From Methylomonas rhizoryzae (lineage in GTDB: Bacteria; Pseudomonadota; Gammaproteobacteria; Methylococcales; Methylomonadaceae): a DNA stretch of 64,000 nt. This document shows positions 18,735 through 28,485 of the stretch, piece by piece. The stretch is taken from assembly GCF_008632455.1 (NCBI RefSeq), contig NZ_CP043929.1:1736001-1800000 (forward strand), in the 5' to 3' direction. Position 1 is the stretch's first letter; every line of letters begins with the position of its first letter. The position numbers and the translations under genes are program-made. Under the pieces are notes generated by a model that worked only from the letters and a program-made list of their open reading frames with translations, was not told where the DNA came from and did no database searches.

Positions 18735-19850
18735 ATGCCCAAACCCTTGGTATGTGTGGTTGGAGCTAGGCCCAATTTTATGAAAATTGCGCCGATATTT
18801 CGGCAATTCAATTCGGTTAAACATCTTATTTCCCCCTATCTGGTTCATACGGGTCAGCATTACGACCAGAGTATGAAAGATACTTTTTTTCAGCAATTAG
18901 GTATACCGGAGCCGGATCGAGACTTAGGTGTCGGCTCCGGTACGCATGCGGTTCAAACGGCTAATGTCATGCTTGGGTTTGAGCCGGTACTGGACGATAT
19001 TAAGCCTTTTGCGGTACTCGTGGTGGGTGATGTAAATTCCACGATTGCCTGTGGACTCGTTGCGGTTAAAAAGCAGATTCCATTGATTCATGTAGAAGCG
19101 GGGTTGCGCAGCTATGATAAAACAATGCCTGAAGAAATTAACAGAATATTAACGGATCAAATTTCCGACCTGTTGTTTACTACCGAACGATCTGCCGTTC
19201 ATAATTTAAAACAAGAAGGCATTCAGGAGGAGCGTATATGTTTCGCCGGCAACGTTATGATCGACAGCTTGCTGGCAAATTGTCAGAAAGCCGAATCGTT
19301 AGCCGCAATTTCGGAGAAATACCAACTCCGGTTCAGGCTTGAAGAGCGAACGTTCGCGTTATTGACTTTGCATAGACCGTCGAACGTCGACGATATTGAT
19401 ACACTACAACGGCTTATTTATACAGTTATTCGTATAAGTGAAGATTTGCCGGTTATTTTTCCTGTCCATCCGCGTACTCAACAAAAAATAGTCCAAGCGG
19501 GGTTGAACAATTTACTTGAAAATGCCAAGGTTTTATTATTACCGCCAGTAGGGTATTTAGAAATGCTTGGATTATTGCGGGGGGCAAAAGTCGTTCTCAC
19601 CGATTCCGGAGGGCTGCAGGAAGAATCTACTGCCCTAGGTGTTCCTTGCATTACCCTGCGGGAAAATACCGAGCGGCCTGTTACGGTAGATGAAGGCACT
19701 AATACGGTGGTAGGTACGGATCCTGAAAAAATTTTAACCAGCTTTATGGATGTAATGGTAACGGGTGGAAAATCCGGTCGCATTCCGGAGTATTGGGATG
19801 GACAGGCCGCTCAACGAATTGTAGACGAAATAGTTCGACGGTATTTTTAA
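18735..19850 (+). CDS. wecB: UDP-N-acetylglucosamine 2-epimerase (non-hydrolysing)
   Basis: A 371-residue enzyme interconverting UDP-GlcNAc and UDP-ManNAc in the cytoplasm, supplying ManNAc-type sugars for polymer synthesis. Visible hallmarks are VVGARPNFMKIAPIF at the N-terminus, the HTGQHYD motif, HVEAGLRS, PEEINRILTD, LTLHRPSN, HPRT and LTDSGGLQEE. The start at 18735 follows the GGTGATGAG region; the longer in-frame opening overlaps the previous gene and adds a non-conserved nine residues. Base composition starts to move back to the regional average from this gene onward. Its place inside the locus suggests the exopolysaccharide contains ManNAc or a derivative. Confidence 0.93.
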   Translation: MPKPLVCVVGARPNFMKIAPIFRQFNSVKHLISPYLVHTGQHYDQSMKDTFFQQLGIPEPDRDLGVGSGTHAVQTANVMLGFEPVLDDIKPFAVLVVGDVNSTIACGLVAVKKQIPLIHVEAGLRSYDKTMPEEINRILTDQISDLLFTTERSAVHNLKQEGIQEERICFAGNVMIDSLLANCQKAESLAAISEKYQLRFRLEERTFALLTLHRPSNVDDIDTLQRLIYTVIRISEDLPVIFPVHPRTQQKIVQAGLNNLLENAKVLLLPPVGYLEMLGLLRGAKVVLTDSGGLQEESTALGVPCITLRENTERPVTVDEGTNTVVGTDPEKILTSFMDVMVTGGKSGRIPEYWDGQAAQRIVDEIVRRYF

Positions 19851-19861
19851 AGAGGTATCTG

Positions 19862-20707
19862 ATGGGCAGTCAACCCCTACGCAATGCTATGACGGTCGAC
19901 GTTGAAGACTATTTCCAAGTTTCTGCATTTGAGAGGCATATTTCCAGACAAGATTGGGATGGCATTAAGCCTAGGGTTTACGAAAATACTGCCAAGATTT
20001 TGGATTTGTTCGGTCAATATCAGATTCGTGCGACATTTTTTACTTTGGGTTGGGTTGCGGAACGGTATCCTGATTTGATTAAACGCATGGTTGCCGAAGG
20101 GCACGAAGTCGCCTCTCACGGATTTGAGCATGTTCGAGTAACGGAGCAGACGCCGGAGCAATTCAAATCGGATGTGACTAAAACCAAGATGCTCCTGGAA
20201 GATATAGCCGGCTGTCCGGTGTCCGGGTACAGAGCGGCCAGCTACTCTATCGGTGCCAAAAATTTGTGGGCTTTGCCTATACTGGAGGAAGCGGGTTATC
20301 GCTACAGTTCGAGCATTTATCCGGTAAAACACGATTTATACGGCATGCCGGATGCGCCTCGCGTGGCTTTTAAACCGGAAAATACTGTCGATTTATTGGA
20401 GATACCGATCACGACCATTCACTGCTTCGGACGAAATATGCCCTGCGGTGGCGGGGGGTTTTTTCGCTTATACCCTTACGTATTATCTAAATGGGCTTAT
20501 CGTTATATTAATTCGGTAGAAAAACAGCCCGGAATATTTTATTTTCATCCGTGGGAAATTGATCCGGACCAGCCAGTTCAAGCAAATTTACCCGCTAAAA
20601 CTCGATTTCGCCATTATCTGAATTTAAACAAAATGGAGAATCGGTTAAGAAGTTTGCTGAACGATTTTTCCTGGGACACCATGCAACACGTCTTTTTAAA
20701 ATCTTAA
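19862..20707 (+). CDS. XrtA-system polysaccharide deacetylase
   Basis: A 281-residue carbohydrate esterase family 4 (NodB-homology) enzyme. The metal-binding and catalytic motifs are seen as MTVDVEDYFQVSAF (motif 1), SHGFEHVRVT (motif 2, HxxxH type) and YRAASYSIG (motif 3). The C-terminus carries the DUF3473-type extension, including FYFHPWEIDPDQP. It matches the pepcterm deacetylase family (TIGR03006). It likely removes N-acetyl groups from the exported polymer. No signal peptide is visible, which is the norm for this subfamily. ATG 19862 follows a GAGG ribosome binding site; the longer opening overlaps wecB and is rejected. Confidence 0.92.
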   Translation: MGSQPLRNAMTVDVEDYFQVSAFERHISRQDWDGIKPRVYENTAKILDLFGQYQIRATFFTLGWVAERYPDLIKRMVAEGHEVASHGFEHVRVTEQTPEQFKSDVTKTKMLLEDIAGCPVSGYRAASYSIGAKNLWALPILEEAGYRYSSSIYPVKHDLYGMPDAPRVAFKPENTVDLLEIPITTIHCFGRNMPCGGGGFFRLYPYVLSKWAYRYINSVEKQPGIFYFHPWEIDPDQPVQANLPAKTRFRHYLNLNKMENRLRSLLNDFSWDTMQHVFLKS

Positions 20708-20720
20708 TTTTTAAGCCTTC

Positions 20721-21740
20721 ATGATTAAGCTCCTCGAACCTGCCGAGCGTCAACGGTGGGATGACTACGTCAATGCTTCGGAAAACGCTACTTTTTTTCA
20801 TTTGTCGGCTTGGCAGGCCGTTATCCGGCAAGCTTTCGGGCACCCAACTTACTACCTCTACAACGAAGTAGAAGGGGAAATTACCGGAATATTACCTTTG
20901 GTGCATATTAAAAGCCTGTTGTTTGGAAATGCCTTAATTTCCAATGCATTTTGCGTGTACGGAGGCATCTTGGCGCAAAATCAAGAAAGTTTCCAAGCGT
21001 TGGCCAATAAAGCTAGCGAATTAGCTAAAGAACTCGGAGTCGACTATTTGGAAATGCGTAATCGGGTTCAGCAACATTCGAATTGGCCGCATAAAGAATT
21101 GTATGTGACATTTCGTAAAAGCTTGGATTCCGACCATGAAAAAAATATGTCGGCGATACCTCGTAAGCAGCGGGCAATGGTTAGAGCCGGAATTAAGGCC
21201 GGTTTGGTCAGCGTTGTCGACGACTCGATTGAGCGCTTTTACCGCGCTTATTCGGAAAGTGTCAGGAATTTAGGTACGCCGGTTTTTCCAAAACGTTACT
21301 TCCATATTTTGAAAGAAGTATTTGGCGATGCCTGCGACATTATTTCTATCGAACACGAAGGTCAAGCAGTGGCCAGCGTGATGAACTTTTACTTCAAGGG
21401 TGAAGTGTTACCGTATTACGGTGGCGGTACCGAGCAGGCCCGAGACATAAAAGCCAACGATTTCATGTACTGGGAAGTGATGCGGCGAGCGGTGGAGCGC
21501 GGTTGCACAGTTTTCGACTACGGCCGCAGTAAAGTTGGTACAGGTTCTTATCGGTTTAAAAAGCATTGGGGCTTCGAACCTGAGCCTTTGTATTACGAAG
21601 TTAATTTAGTAAAGGCGCTGACAATTCCTGAGATTAATCCGCTAAATCCGAAATATCAATTATTCATTGCTGCCTGGAAGAGATTGCCGTTGCCGATAAG
21701 TCAAATTATCGGGCCGCTGTTGGCTAAAGATTTAGGATAG
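20721..21740 (+). CDS. XrtA/PEP-CTERM-associated FemAB-family protein
   Basis: A 339-residue protein with two tandem GNAT-like folds of the FemAB type, which in other systems attach amino acids from aminoacyl-tRNA to a glycan or lipid precursor. Seen motifs are FFHLSAWQAVIRQAFGHPTYYL, VDYLEMRNRV, KNMSAIPRKQRAMVRAGIKAG and FDYGRSKVGTGSYRFKKHWGFEPE near the C-terminus. The family is TIGR03019. Its likely role is aminoacylation or acylation of the exopolysaccharide or of a sorted protein, which is an inference. It lies 13 bp after the deacetylase and 5 bp before the first glycosyltransferase. Confidence 0.9.
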   Translation: MIKLLEPAERQRWDDYVNASENATFFHLSAWQAVIRQAFGHPTYYLYNEVEGEITGILPLVHIKSLLFGNALISNAFCVYGGILAQNQESFQALANKASELAKELGVDYLEMRNRVQQHSNWPHKELYVTFRKSLDSDHEKNMSAIPRKQRAMVRAGIKAGLVSVVDDSIERFYRAYSESVRNLGTPVFPKRYFHILKEVFGDACDIISIEHEGQAVASVMNFYFKGEVLPYYGGGTEQARDIKANDFMYWEVMRRAVERGCTVFDYGRSKVGTGSYRFKKHWGFEPEPLYYEVNLVKALTIPEINPLNPKYQLFIAAWKRLPLPISQIIGPLLAKDLG

Positions 21741-21745
21741 ACGCA

Positions 21746-22957
21746 ATGGAAAGTTTGCTCTATTTAGTGCACCGAATTCCATATCCGCCAAACAAAGGCG
21801 ATAAAATTCGTTCTTATCATTTTCTGCGAGCAATATGCCAGCGTTATAAAGTGTATTTGGGGACTTTCGTTGACGATCCGGAAGATAAAAAATACATTGG
21901 AGACTTGCAAAATTATTGCGAGGAGATTTTTTGTCCGGATTTAAACCCTAAACTCGGCAAGCTAAAAAGCTTATCCGGTTTACTATCCGGCGAGGCCTTG
22001 AGTTTACCTTATTATCGTAATACTGCCATGCAAGTCTGGGTGGATAAGACGATTGCCGCTCAATCAATCAATAAGGCTTTAATATTTTCTTCCCCAATGG
22101 CGCAATACTTGGAAGGCCATCCTGATGTAAAGTTGATAGCCGATTTTGTCGACGTCGACTCCGATAAATGGCGCCAATATGCAAGCAGCAAGGCTTGGCC
22201 GGCGAGTTGGATTTATGGTCGCGAATCCGTAAAGTTATTGCAATTCGAGGCCGGTATCGCACAGCGAGCCGACGCTACCTTGTTTGTATCGGAACAAGAA
22301 GCCGAATTGTTCAAACAATTGTTACCTGACGTGGCTAGCAAGATTGGCTATGTTTGTAATGGGGTCGATACCGAAGCATTCGATCCAAGCGCTTGCTACC
22401 CCAATCCATTTGCCGAAACGGAACAGGCAATAGTATTTACCGGTGCCATGGATTATTGGGCCAACGTAGACGCGGTAGTATGGTTTGCGCAGGAAGTGTT
22501 TCCGAAAGTCAAGGCTGGATTCCCCGGTGCGCGTTTTTATATCGTCGGCTCGAAACCCGATAAACGCGTACTCGAACTGTCGCAAACGGATTCGGACGTC
22601 GTTGTCACCGGACGCGTGGACGACGTGAAAACGTATCTGGCCCATGCCCGAGTAGTCGTAGCCCCTTTACGGATTGCACGAGGTATACAAAACAAAGTTC
22701 TGGAAGCCATGGCGATGGCCAAGCCGTTGGTCGTCACATCGGCGGCCATGGAAGGGATATCCGGCAACGGAGACATCGAAGTGTCTGTTACCGATGATGC
22801 CGACCGTTTTGCCGCAGCCGTCGGCACTAGCTTGCGCGCTGAAATGGCGCCGTTATGGCTGAATCGCCGCTTTGTACAAGAAAATTATGCTTGGGCTTAT
22901 AACGGCTCGAGATTATGCGAATTTCTGGCCGCAACGGGGACAGGCCATGAGCGCTGA
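21746..22957 (+). CDS. Glycosyltransferase, PEP-CTERM/EpsH1 system associated (stp1 type)
   Basis: A 403-residue GT-B glycosyltransferase. The N-terminal acceptor domain begins LYLVHRIPYPPNKGDKIRSYHFL, diagnostic for the TIGR03087 family. The C-terminal nucleotide-sugar domain shows IVFTGAMDYWANVDAV, FYIVGSKPD and the family 4-like ARGIQNKVLEAMAMAKPLVVT with the EX7E glutamates. It adds a sugar to the growing lipid-linked unit at the cytoplasmic face. In typical loci the exosortase gene xrtA lies next to it; here the next glycosyltransferase overlaps it by 11 bp instead. Confidence 0.92.
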   Translation: MESLLYLVHRIPYPPNKGDKIRSYHFLRAICQRYKVYLGTFVDDPEDKKYIGDLQNYCEEIFCPDLNPKLGKLKSLSGLLSGEALSLPYYRNTAMQVWVDKTIAAQSINKALIFSSPMAQYLEGHPDVKLIADFVDVDSDKWRQYASSKAWPASWIYGRESVKLLQFEAGIAQRADATLFVSEQEAELFKQLLPDVASKIGYVCNGVDTEAFDPSACYPNPFAETEQAIVFTGAMDYWANVDAVVWFAQEVFPKVKAGFPGARFYIVGSKPDKRVLELSQTDSDVVVTGRVDDVKTYLAHARVVVAPLRIARGIQNKVLEAMAMAKPLVVTSAAMEGISGNGDIEVSVTDDADRFAAAVGTSLRAEMAPLWLNRRFVQENYAWAYNGSRLCEFLAATGTGHER

Positions 22958-24083
22958 GCCGATCTTGATCGTGCATATAATTTACCAACTGGGCGTAGGC
23001 GGGCTGGAAAACGGTGTGGTGAATTTGATTAACCGCTTACCGAAGGATCGCTATCGGCACGCCATCATCAGCTTAACCGACAGTACCGATTTTAGCGCCC
23101 GAATCGAGCGCCCCGACGTGGCCGTATTTGAGATGCACAAACAGCCGGGTCAAGATTGGGCTTCGTTCGTCAACGTTTACAGAATTCTGAAGCGCTTAAA
23201 GCCGCAGATAGTACATACCCGCAACCTGGCGCCTTTGGAATATCAACTCTGTGCGCTTGCTGCCGGCGTCCGCTACCGGATTCACGGAGAGCACGGTTGG
23301 GATGTGTTCGATCCTGACGGCAGCAACCGCAAATACCAGTGGCTAAGGCGGATTTTAAGTGTGCTGGTGCACCGCTTCATCCCTTTATCCCTCCAATTGC
23401 AAGACTATTTGCTGCATAAAGTGGGTATTCCCGCCGACAAAATAACCCGGATTTGTAACGGCGTCGATACCGACAAGTTCTACCCGGCTGAGCACGCTAA
23501 AGTCCCGGTCAAGGATTGCCCTTTTTCTGCGCAACATAAAGTCGTGATAGGCACTGTAGGACGCATGCACGGTGTAAAAGACCAATTGACCCTGGTCCGG
23601 GCTTTCATTCAGGCATGTCAACAGTCTCAGGCGTTCGCAGACCAGTGCTGCATAGCGCTAATCGGCGAGGGGCCGTTGCGTGCGCCGGCCCGACAACTGT
23701 TGAACGAGGCCGGCCTGGCAGATAGCGCCTGGTTGCCTGGGGAGCGTAATGACATAGCCGATTTACTGCGTAGTCTGGATATATTTGTGTTGCCGTCCAA
23801 GGCGGAAGGCATTTCCAATACCATTTTGGAAGCCATGGCCAGCGGCTTGCCAGTGATTGCGACCGAGGTCGGCGGTAACGCGGAACTGGTTGTGCACGCG
23901 GAAACCGGATTCCTGGTACCGCCGGAGCACGTAGACGAGATGGCTCGGGCGCTGATCGACTTGGCATCGGATCGCGCTAAGCGCCAACAATTCGCCCAAG
24001 CCGGGTTGGAACGCATCCGTCAGCATTTTTCTATTGCAAACATGTTGGCCCAATACCAAGCGGTTTACGACCGCGCTTTCTAA
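22947..24083 (+). CDS. Glycosyltransferase, PEP-CTERM/XrtA system associated (stp2 type)
   Basis: A 378-residue GT-B (family 4) glycosyltransferase of the TIGR03088 type. It opens HIIYQLGVGGLENGVVNLIN, then HGEHGWDVFDPDGSN, CNGVDTDKFYP, VIGTVGRMHGVKDQLTLV and the donor-binding PSKAEGISNTILEAMASGLPVIAT. The start at 22947 follows ACGGGGA and sits inside the last codons of the preceding gene, an 11-bp overlap implying coupled translation. The two transferases presumably act in sequence on the same glycolipid. Confidence 0.92.
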   Translation: MSAEPILIVHIIYQLGVGGLENGVVNLINRLPKDRYRHAIISLTDSTDFSARIERPDVAVFEMHKQPGQDWASFVNVYRILKRLKPQIVHTRNLAPLEYQLCALAAGVRYRIHGEHGWDVFDPDGSNRKYQWLRRILSVLVHRFIPLSLQLQDYLLHKVGIPADKITRICNGVDTDKFYPAEHAKVPVKDCPFSAQHKVVIGTVGRMHGVKDQLTLVRAFIQACQQSQAFADQCCIALIGEGPLRAPARQLLNEAGLADSAWLPGERNDIADLLRSLDIFVLPSKAEGISNTILEAMASGLPVIATEVGGNAELVVHAETGFLVPPEHVDEMARALIDLASDRAKRQQFAQAGLERIRQHFSIANMLAQYQAVYDRAF

Positions 24084-24104
24084 AATCTGTCTGAGGGAAA
24101 CACT

Positions 24105-25994
24105 ATGTGCGGAATCGTCGGAATTTTCGACATTCAAGGCAACTGCGAAATCGATCGTGACTTATTGTCGCGCATGAACGAGTCGCAATTCCACCGCGGC
24201 CCGGACGAAGGCGGTTTACATACCGAGCCGGGATTGGGGTTCGGTCACCGGCGTTTATCCATCATCGATTTGTCCAGTGGCCAGCAGCCCATGCACAGTC
24301 CGGACGGCAACGTGGTGTTGACCTACAACGGGGAGGTTTACAACTTCCTGGAATTGCGAACGGAGCTCGAAGCGCTCGGCTTTGTTTTTCGTACCCATTG
24401 CGATACCGAAGTCATCTTGTATGCCTGGCAGGCTTGGGGAGAGGCTTGCGTTGAACGGTTGCGCGGCATGTTCGCATTCGCGATTTGGGATCGAGCTAAA
24501 CAAACGTTGTTTTTGGCCAGAGACCGGTTGGGCGTTAAGCCTCTGTTTTATTCCCTGCTGGCAAACGGGCAGTTTATTTTCGGTTCGGAATTGAAAGCGT
24601 TAGGCCAACATCCGTTGCTGCCCCGAGAAATCGACCATAGCGCAATCGAAGACTATTTCGGCTTCGGTTATATACCGGATCCGAAAACCATTTACCGCGG
24701 GGTGATGAAATTGGAGCCCGGTTATTGCTTGACGATACGGCACGGGCAAACCGCGTGGCAACCTCGGCAATATTGGGATGTTAGGTTCGAAGCCGGCCCT
24801 AGTCGAGGTGTTGAAGAAACCGGCCACGAATTGATTGAGCGTTTGCGCGAAGCGGTCAAGATTCGAATGGTGGCGGACGTGCCGCTAGGGGCTTTCCTGT
24901 CCGGGGGGGTGGATTCCAGTGCCGTGGTGGCGATGATGGCGGGGTTGTCGGCCGATCCGGTCAATACCTGCTCAATATCGTTCGGTGATCCCAAATTCAA
25001 CGAATCCGAATTTGCCGCACAAGTCGCTACGCGCTACCACACGGCGCATCGGGTCGAGCAAGTCGATCCGGACGATTTCAGTTTGATCGATCGGTTATCA
25101 GATTTATACGACGAACCTTACGCCGACAGCTCGGCGCTACCGACCTACCGCGTTTGCGAACTGGCGAAGAAACAGGTTACCGTGGTGTTGTCCGGCGACG
25201 GTGGGGACGAAAATCTAGCCGGTTATCGCCGTCACCGCTGGCATACCTACGAAGACCGGATGCGCGCCTTGTTGCCCGATGCCGTTCGGGTGCCGATCTT
25301 TTCAAGCTTGGGACGGATTTATCCGAAACTGGATTGGGCACCTAAAGTATTGCGCGCCAAATCCACGCTGGAATCGATAGGCCGCGATTCCATGGCCGGG
25401 TATTTCCACAGTGTGTCGGTCATGTCTAACGACATGCGGGCCAAATTGTTCAGCGCCCGGTTAAAGTCCGAGTTGCAAGGCTATCAAGCGATCGAAGTGT
25501 TTCGTCGCTACCGGCAAAGCGCGCCGGAGCATCCTTTGTCCATGGTGCAATACCTGGATTTGAAAACCTATCTGGCCGGCGACATTTTGACCAAAGTCGA
25601 TAGAGCCAGCATGGCCCATGCCTTGGAAGTACGGGTACCGATATTGGACTACCAATTGGTGGAGTGGATGGCGACCATCCCGCCGGAATTGAAATTGAAC
25701 GGACGCGAAGGCAAGTATGTATTCAAGAAAGCATTGGAAAGTTATTTGCCCAATGATATTTTGTATCGGCCTAAGATGGGTTTTTCCGTTCCGTTGGCCG
25801 GTTGGTTTCGCGGCCCGTTAAAACAGCGGGTGCAGGATGCCTTGCTGGGCGATACCTTGCGGCAAACCGGCTGGTTTGATCCGTCCTTTCTGCAACACAT
25901 CGTCTCGCAACATCAAGCCGGTTTGCGCGACTACAGCTCGCCGATTTGGTCGCTATTGATGTTCGAGGCATTTCTTCGCAAGAATCTCGCCTGA
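24105..25994 (+). CDS. asnB: XrtA-system amidotransferase (asparagine synthase-like)
   Basis: A 629-residue class II glutamine amidotransferase fused to an ATP-pyrophosphatase synthetase domain. After removal of Met1, C2 (MCGIVGIF) is the glutaminase nucleophile; the glutamine-binding NGEVYNF and the PP-loop SGGVDSSA are visible. It matches the exosortase A-associated amidotransferase 1 family (TIGR03108). Rather than making asparagine it probably amidates a sugar or peptide of the exopolysaccharide, as inferred from context. It is the last gene of the locus; 45 bp later the convergent ilvA ends. I see no strong terminator hairpin in that gap. Confidence 0.9.
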   Translation: MCGIVGIFDIQGNCEIDRDLLSRMNESQFHRGPDEGGLHTEPGLGFGHRRLSIIDLSSGQQPMHSPDGNVVLTYNGEVYNFLELRTELEALGFVFRTHCDTEVILYAWQAWGEACVERLRGMFAFAIWDRAKQTLFLARDRLGVKPLFYSLLANGQFIFGSELKALGQHPLLPREIDHSAIEDYFGFGYIPDPKTIYRGVMKLEPGYCLTIRHGQTAWQPRQYWDVRFEAGPSRGVEETGHELIERLREAVKIRMVADVPLGAFLSGGVDSSAVVAMMAGLSADPVNTCSISFGDPKFNESEFAAQVATRYHTAHRVEQVDPDDFSLIDRLSDLYDEPYADSSALPTYRVCELAKKQVTVVLSGDGGDENLAGYRRHRWHTYEDRMRALLPDAVRVPIFSSLGRIYPKLDWAPKVLRAKSTLESIGRDSMAGYFHSVSVMSNDMRAKLFSARLKSELQGYQAIEVFRRYRQSAPEHPLSMVQYLDLKTYLAGDILTKVDRASMAHALEVRVPILDYQLVEWMATIPPELKLNGREGKYVFKKALESYLPNDILYRPKMGFSVPLAGWFRGPLKQRVQDALLGDTLRQTGWFDPSFLQHIVSQHQAGLRDYSSPIWSLLMFEAFLRKNLA

Positions 25995-26039
25995 TAACGG
26001 TTTCATCGTGTTTGCAACTTCAAGCGGCGCGGGTTAGCC

Positions 26040-27566
26040 TCACGGCTTGACCGCACCGCCGGCGAACAAGCGATAAGCCGGATTGGCGGTTGCTTGTTCG
26101 TATGCCAATCCTAAGATTTGCAGACATTGCTCGAACGCGGCGCGTTCGCGATCGTCGATCTGCAAGCCTATCAATACCTTGCCGAACGCCGCGCCGTGGT
26201 TGCGATAATGAAACAGGCTGATGTTCCACTGACTGCCTAAAGACTGCAAAAACTTCAACAAGGCGCCGGGCCTCTCGGGAAATTGCAAGCTATACACGCA
26301 TTCCAGCAGATGGCTGGGCGCGTGGCCGCCTACCATGTGGCGGATATGATCTTTAGCCAAGTCGTTTTCGGTCATATCGGTTACCGAAAAACCTTCGGTT
26401 TGCAAGTGGGCTACGAGCTGCTGGCGGTCGCCTTCCGCGCCGCTGCTGGAAATGCCGACAAACACCTGCGCCATATGATGGTCGAAATACCGGTAATTGA
26501 ACTCGGTGATGCTGCGCTTGCCCAGCTGTTTACAGAATTTAAGAAAACTGCCCGGTTCTTCCGGAATCGCAACCGCCAATAGAATTTCTCGGTGTTCGCC
26601 GACTTGGGTTCTTTCCGCGACGTAACGTAGCCGGTCGAAATTCATATTGGCGCCGCTGTCGATGGCGATCAGGGTTCGATGGCTGAGTCCGCGTTGTTCG
26701 GCATATTTCTTCAAACCGGCCACCGACAAGGCGCCGGCCGGCTCCGCTACCGAACGGGTGTCGTCGAATATGTCTTTGATGGCGGCACAAATTTCGTCGG
26801 TGCTGACCGTTACCACCTCGTCGACGTACTGGCAGGCAATCCGAAACGGTTCCTTGCCGATTTGTTTTACCGCCACGCCGTCGGCGAATAAGCCGACCTG
26901 CGTCAGTTCGACCCGGCTGCCGGCTTTCAGGGCCTGATTCAAGCAATCGGCATCGTCCGGTTCTACTGCAATGACTTTCACTTCCGGCCGGACGAATTTC
27001 ACGTAAGCCGCAACGCCGGCCACCAAGCCGCCGCCGCCGACCGGTACGAAAATGGCGTGGATGTCGCCGGGGTGCTGGCGCAATATTTCCATGGCGACCG
27101 TGCCTTGCCCGGCTATGACCTCGGGATCGTCGTAAGGCGGTATAAAGGTCATGTTTTTTTCCGCAACCAGTTCCATGGCGTGGGCAAAAGCGTCGTCGTA
27201 AGAATCGCCGTGCAACACGATTTTAGCGCCGCGGGCTTTGACCGATCTGACTTTGATTTCCGGCGTGGTTTTAGGCATGACGATCAAGGCTTTGATGCCC
27301 AAGCGTTTCGCCGCCAGCGCAACCCCTTGGGCGTGATTGCCGGCCGAGGCGGCAATCACGCCGTTTGCGGCTTGATCCTGTGACAAAGAGGCGATTTTGT
27401 TGTAAGCGCCGCGCAGCTTAAAAGAAAACACCGGCTGTAAATCTTCGCGTTTCAGAAACACCTGGTTGTTTAACCGCTCGGACAAAGTCGACGCATAATC
27501 CAGCGGAGTTTCCTCCGCCACGTCGTAGACGCGGGCGCGTAAAATCTTCTCGATATAACTATGCAT
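26040..27566 (-). CDS. ilvA: Threonine ammonia-lyase, biosynthetic (IlvA, two ACT-like domains)
   Basis: A 508-residue PLP enzyme converting threonine to 2-oxobutanoate and ammonia, the first step of isoleucine synthesis. The catalytic domain (1-330) shows the PLP lysine K50 in SFKLRGAYNKI, SAGNHAQGVA and the phosphate-binding GGGGLVAGVA. Two ACT-like regulatory domains follow (about 335-410 and 430-508: EPGSFLKFCK and RPGALLKFLQSL), typical of the long, isoleucine-inhibited form. The ATG at 27566 is preceded by GAGGAG at 5 bp spacing; a much longer in-frame opening reads into the intergenic region and past the rpiA start, so it is rejected. Divergent from rpiA. Confidence 0.95.
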   Translation of the reverse strand: MHSYIEKILRARVYDVAEETPLDYASTLSERLNNQVFLKREDLQPVFSFKLRGAYNKIASLSQDQAANGVIAASAGNHAQGVALAAKRLGIKALIVMPKTTPEIKVRSVKARGAKIVLHGDSYDDAFAHAMELVAEKNMTFIPPYDDPEVIAGQGTVAMEILRQHPGDIHAIFVPVGGGGLVAGVAAYVKFVRPEVKVIAVEPDDADCLNQALKAGSRVELTQVGLFADGVAVKQIGKEPFRIACQYVDEVVTVSTDEICAAIKDIFDDTRSVAEPAGALSVAGLKKYAEQRGLSHRTLIAIDSGANMNFDRLRYVAERTQVGEHREILLAVAIPEEPGSFLKFCKQLGKRSITEFNYRYFDHHMAQVFVGISSSGAEGDRQQLVAHLQTEGFSVTDMTENDLAKDHIRHMVGGHAPSHLLECVYSLQFPERPGALLKFLQSLGSQWNISLFHYRNHGAAFGKVLIGLQIDDRERAAFEQCLQILGLAYEQATANPAYRLFAGGAVKP

Positions 27567-27748
27567 GCAGCTCCTCGGCGAGGCGGTGGCGCCTTGTCGC
27601 ATCGGTCGGTAAATAGGAAAATTCTCAGCGGATGAAATCGGCAAAAACTGCTGAGAGTTTGACGTCAATCGGTTATTATCCCATAGATTCACGGCTGCCA
27701 CGCCGTGTCGCCAGTACCAGATAATCATCACAATCAGGAAGAAAAACA

Positions 27749-28426
27749 ATGACTCAAGACGAATTAAAAAAACAAGTAGCGGCGGCTGCATTACAGTACT
27801 TAAAAAACGTACCGATTATCGGCATGGGCACCGGTTCGACCGTGACCCATTTGATCAACCAATTAGCCGATTGCGACTTCAAATACGAAATCGAAGCGGC
27901 GGTATCCAGCTCCATCAAAACTACCGAGCATCTGCAATCGATCGGAATTAAAGTGCTGGAGCTTAACCAAACCGGCGATTTGGAAGTTTACGTCGACGGT
28001 GCCGACGAGGTCACGCCGCACAAAAAAATGCTGAAAGGCGGCGGCGGCGCTTTAACCCGGGAAAAAATCATTGCAGGTGCCAGTCGAAAATTTGTTTGTA
28101 TCGTCGACGAAAGCAAATGCGTCGACGTGATGGGCAAATTTCCTTTGCCGGTGGAAGTATTGCCGTTGTCGCGCAGCTTTGTTGCCCGGCAATTGGTCAA
28201 ATTGGGCGGCCAACCGGAATTGCGCATGAATAAAGACAGCGGCGCGCCTTACATTACCGACAACGGTTGCGAGATTTTGGACGTGTACAATTTGAGCATC
28301 GTCGATCCGGTCGGCTTGGAACAAGCGATCAACAATATCCCCGGCGTGATCACCAACGGCTTGTTTGCGATGCGCGACGCCGATGTGGTGTTGGTCGGCA
28401 AAGGCTCGGAAGTCATCAGCTATTAA
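27749..28426 (+). CDS. rpiA: Ribose-5-phosphate isomerase A
   Basis: A 225-residue enzyme interconverting ribose-5-phosphate and ribulose-5-phosphate, needed for the pentose phosphate and ribulose monophosphate pathways. The family motifs are all present: GMGTGSTV, YVDGADEV, KGGGGALTREK, DESK and GNGL-equivalent ITNGLF. Length is normal. The ribosome binding site is AGGAAG, 8 bp before ATG. The gene stands alone and is followed by a convincing intrinsic terminator at 28486-28509. Confidence 0.96.
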   Translation: MTQDELKKQVAAAALQYLKNVPIIGMGTGSTVTHLINQLADCDFKYEIEAAVSSSIKTTEHLQSIGIKVLELNQTGDLEVYVDGADEVTPHKKMLKGGGGALTREKIIAGASRKFVCIVDESKCVDVMGKFPLPVEVLPLSRSFVARQLVKLGGQPELRMNKDSGAPYITDNGCEILDVYNLSIVDPVGLEQAINNIPGVITNGLFAMRDADVVLVGKGSEVISY

Positions 28427-28485
28427 CGGCAAACGTTTATGCCGGAGTCCTTAGTCTTTGCGTCTAATAGTCCGGATAAACTCAT

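Noticed and set aside
26040..27791. 583-residue form of IlvA beginning inside the rpiA region
   Set aside because: The extra 75 residues are non-conserved hydrophobic sequence reading through the divergent intergenic region and past the rpiA start; ATG 27566 has an ideal ribosome binding site.
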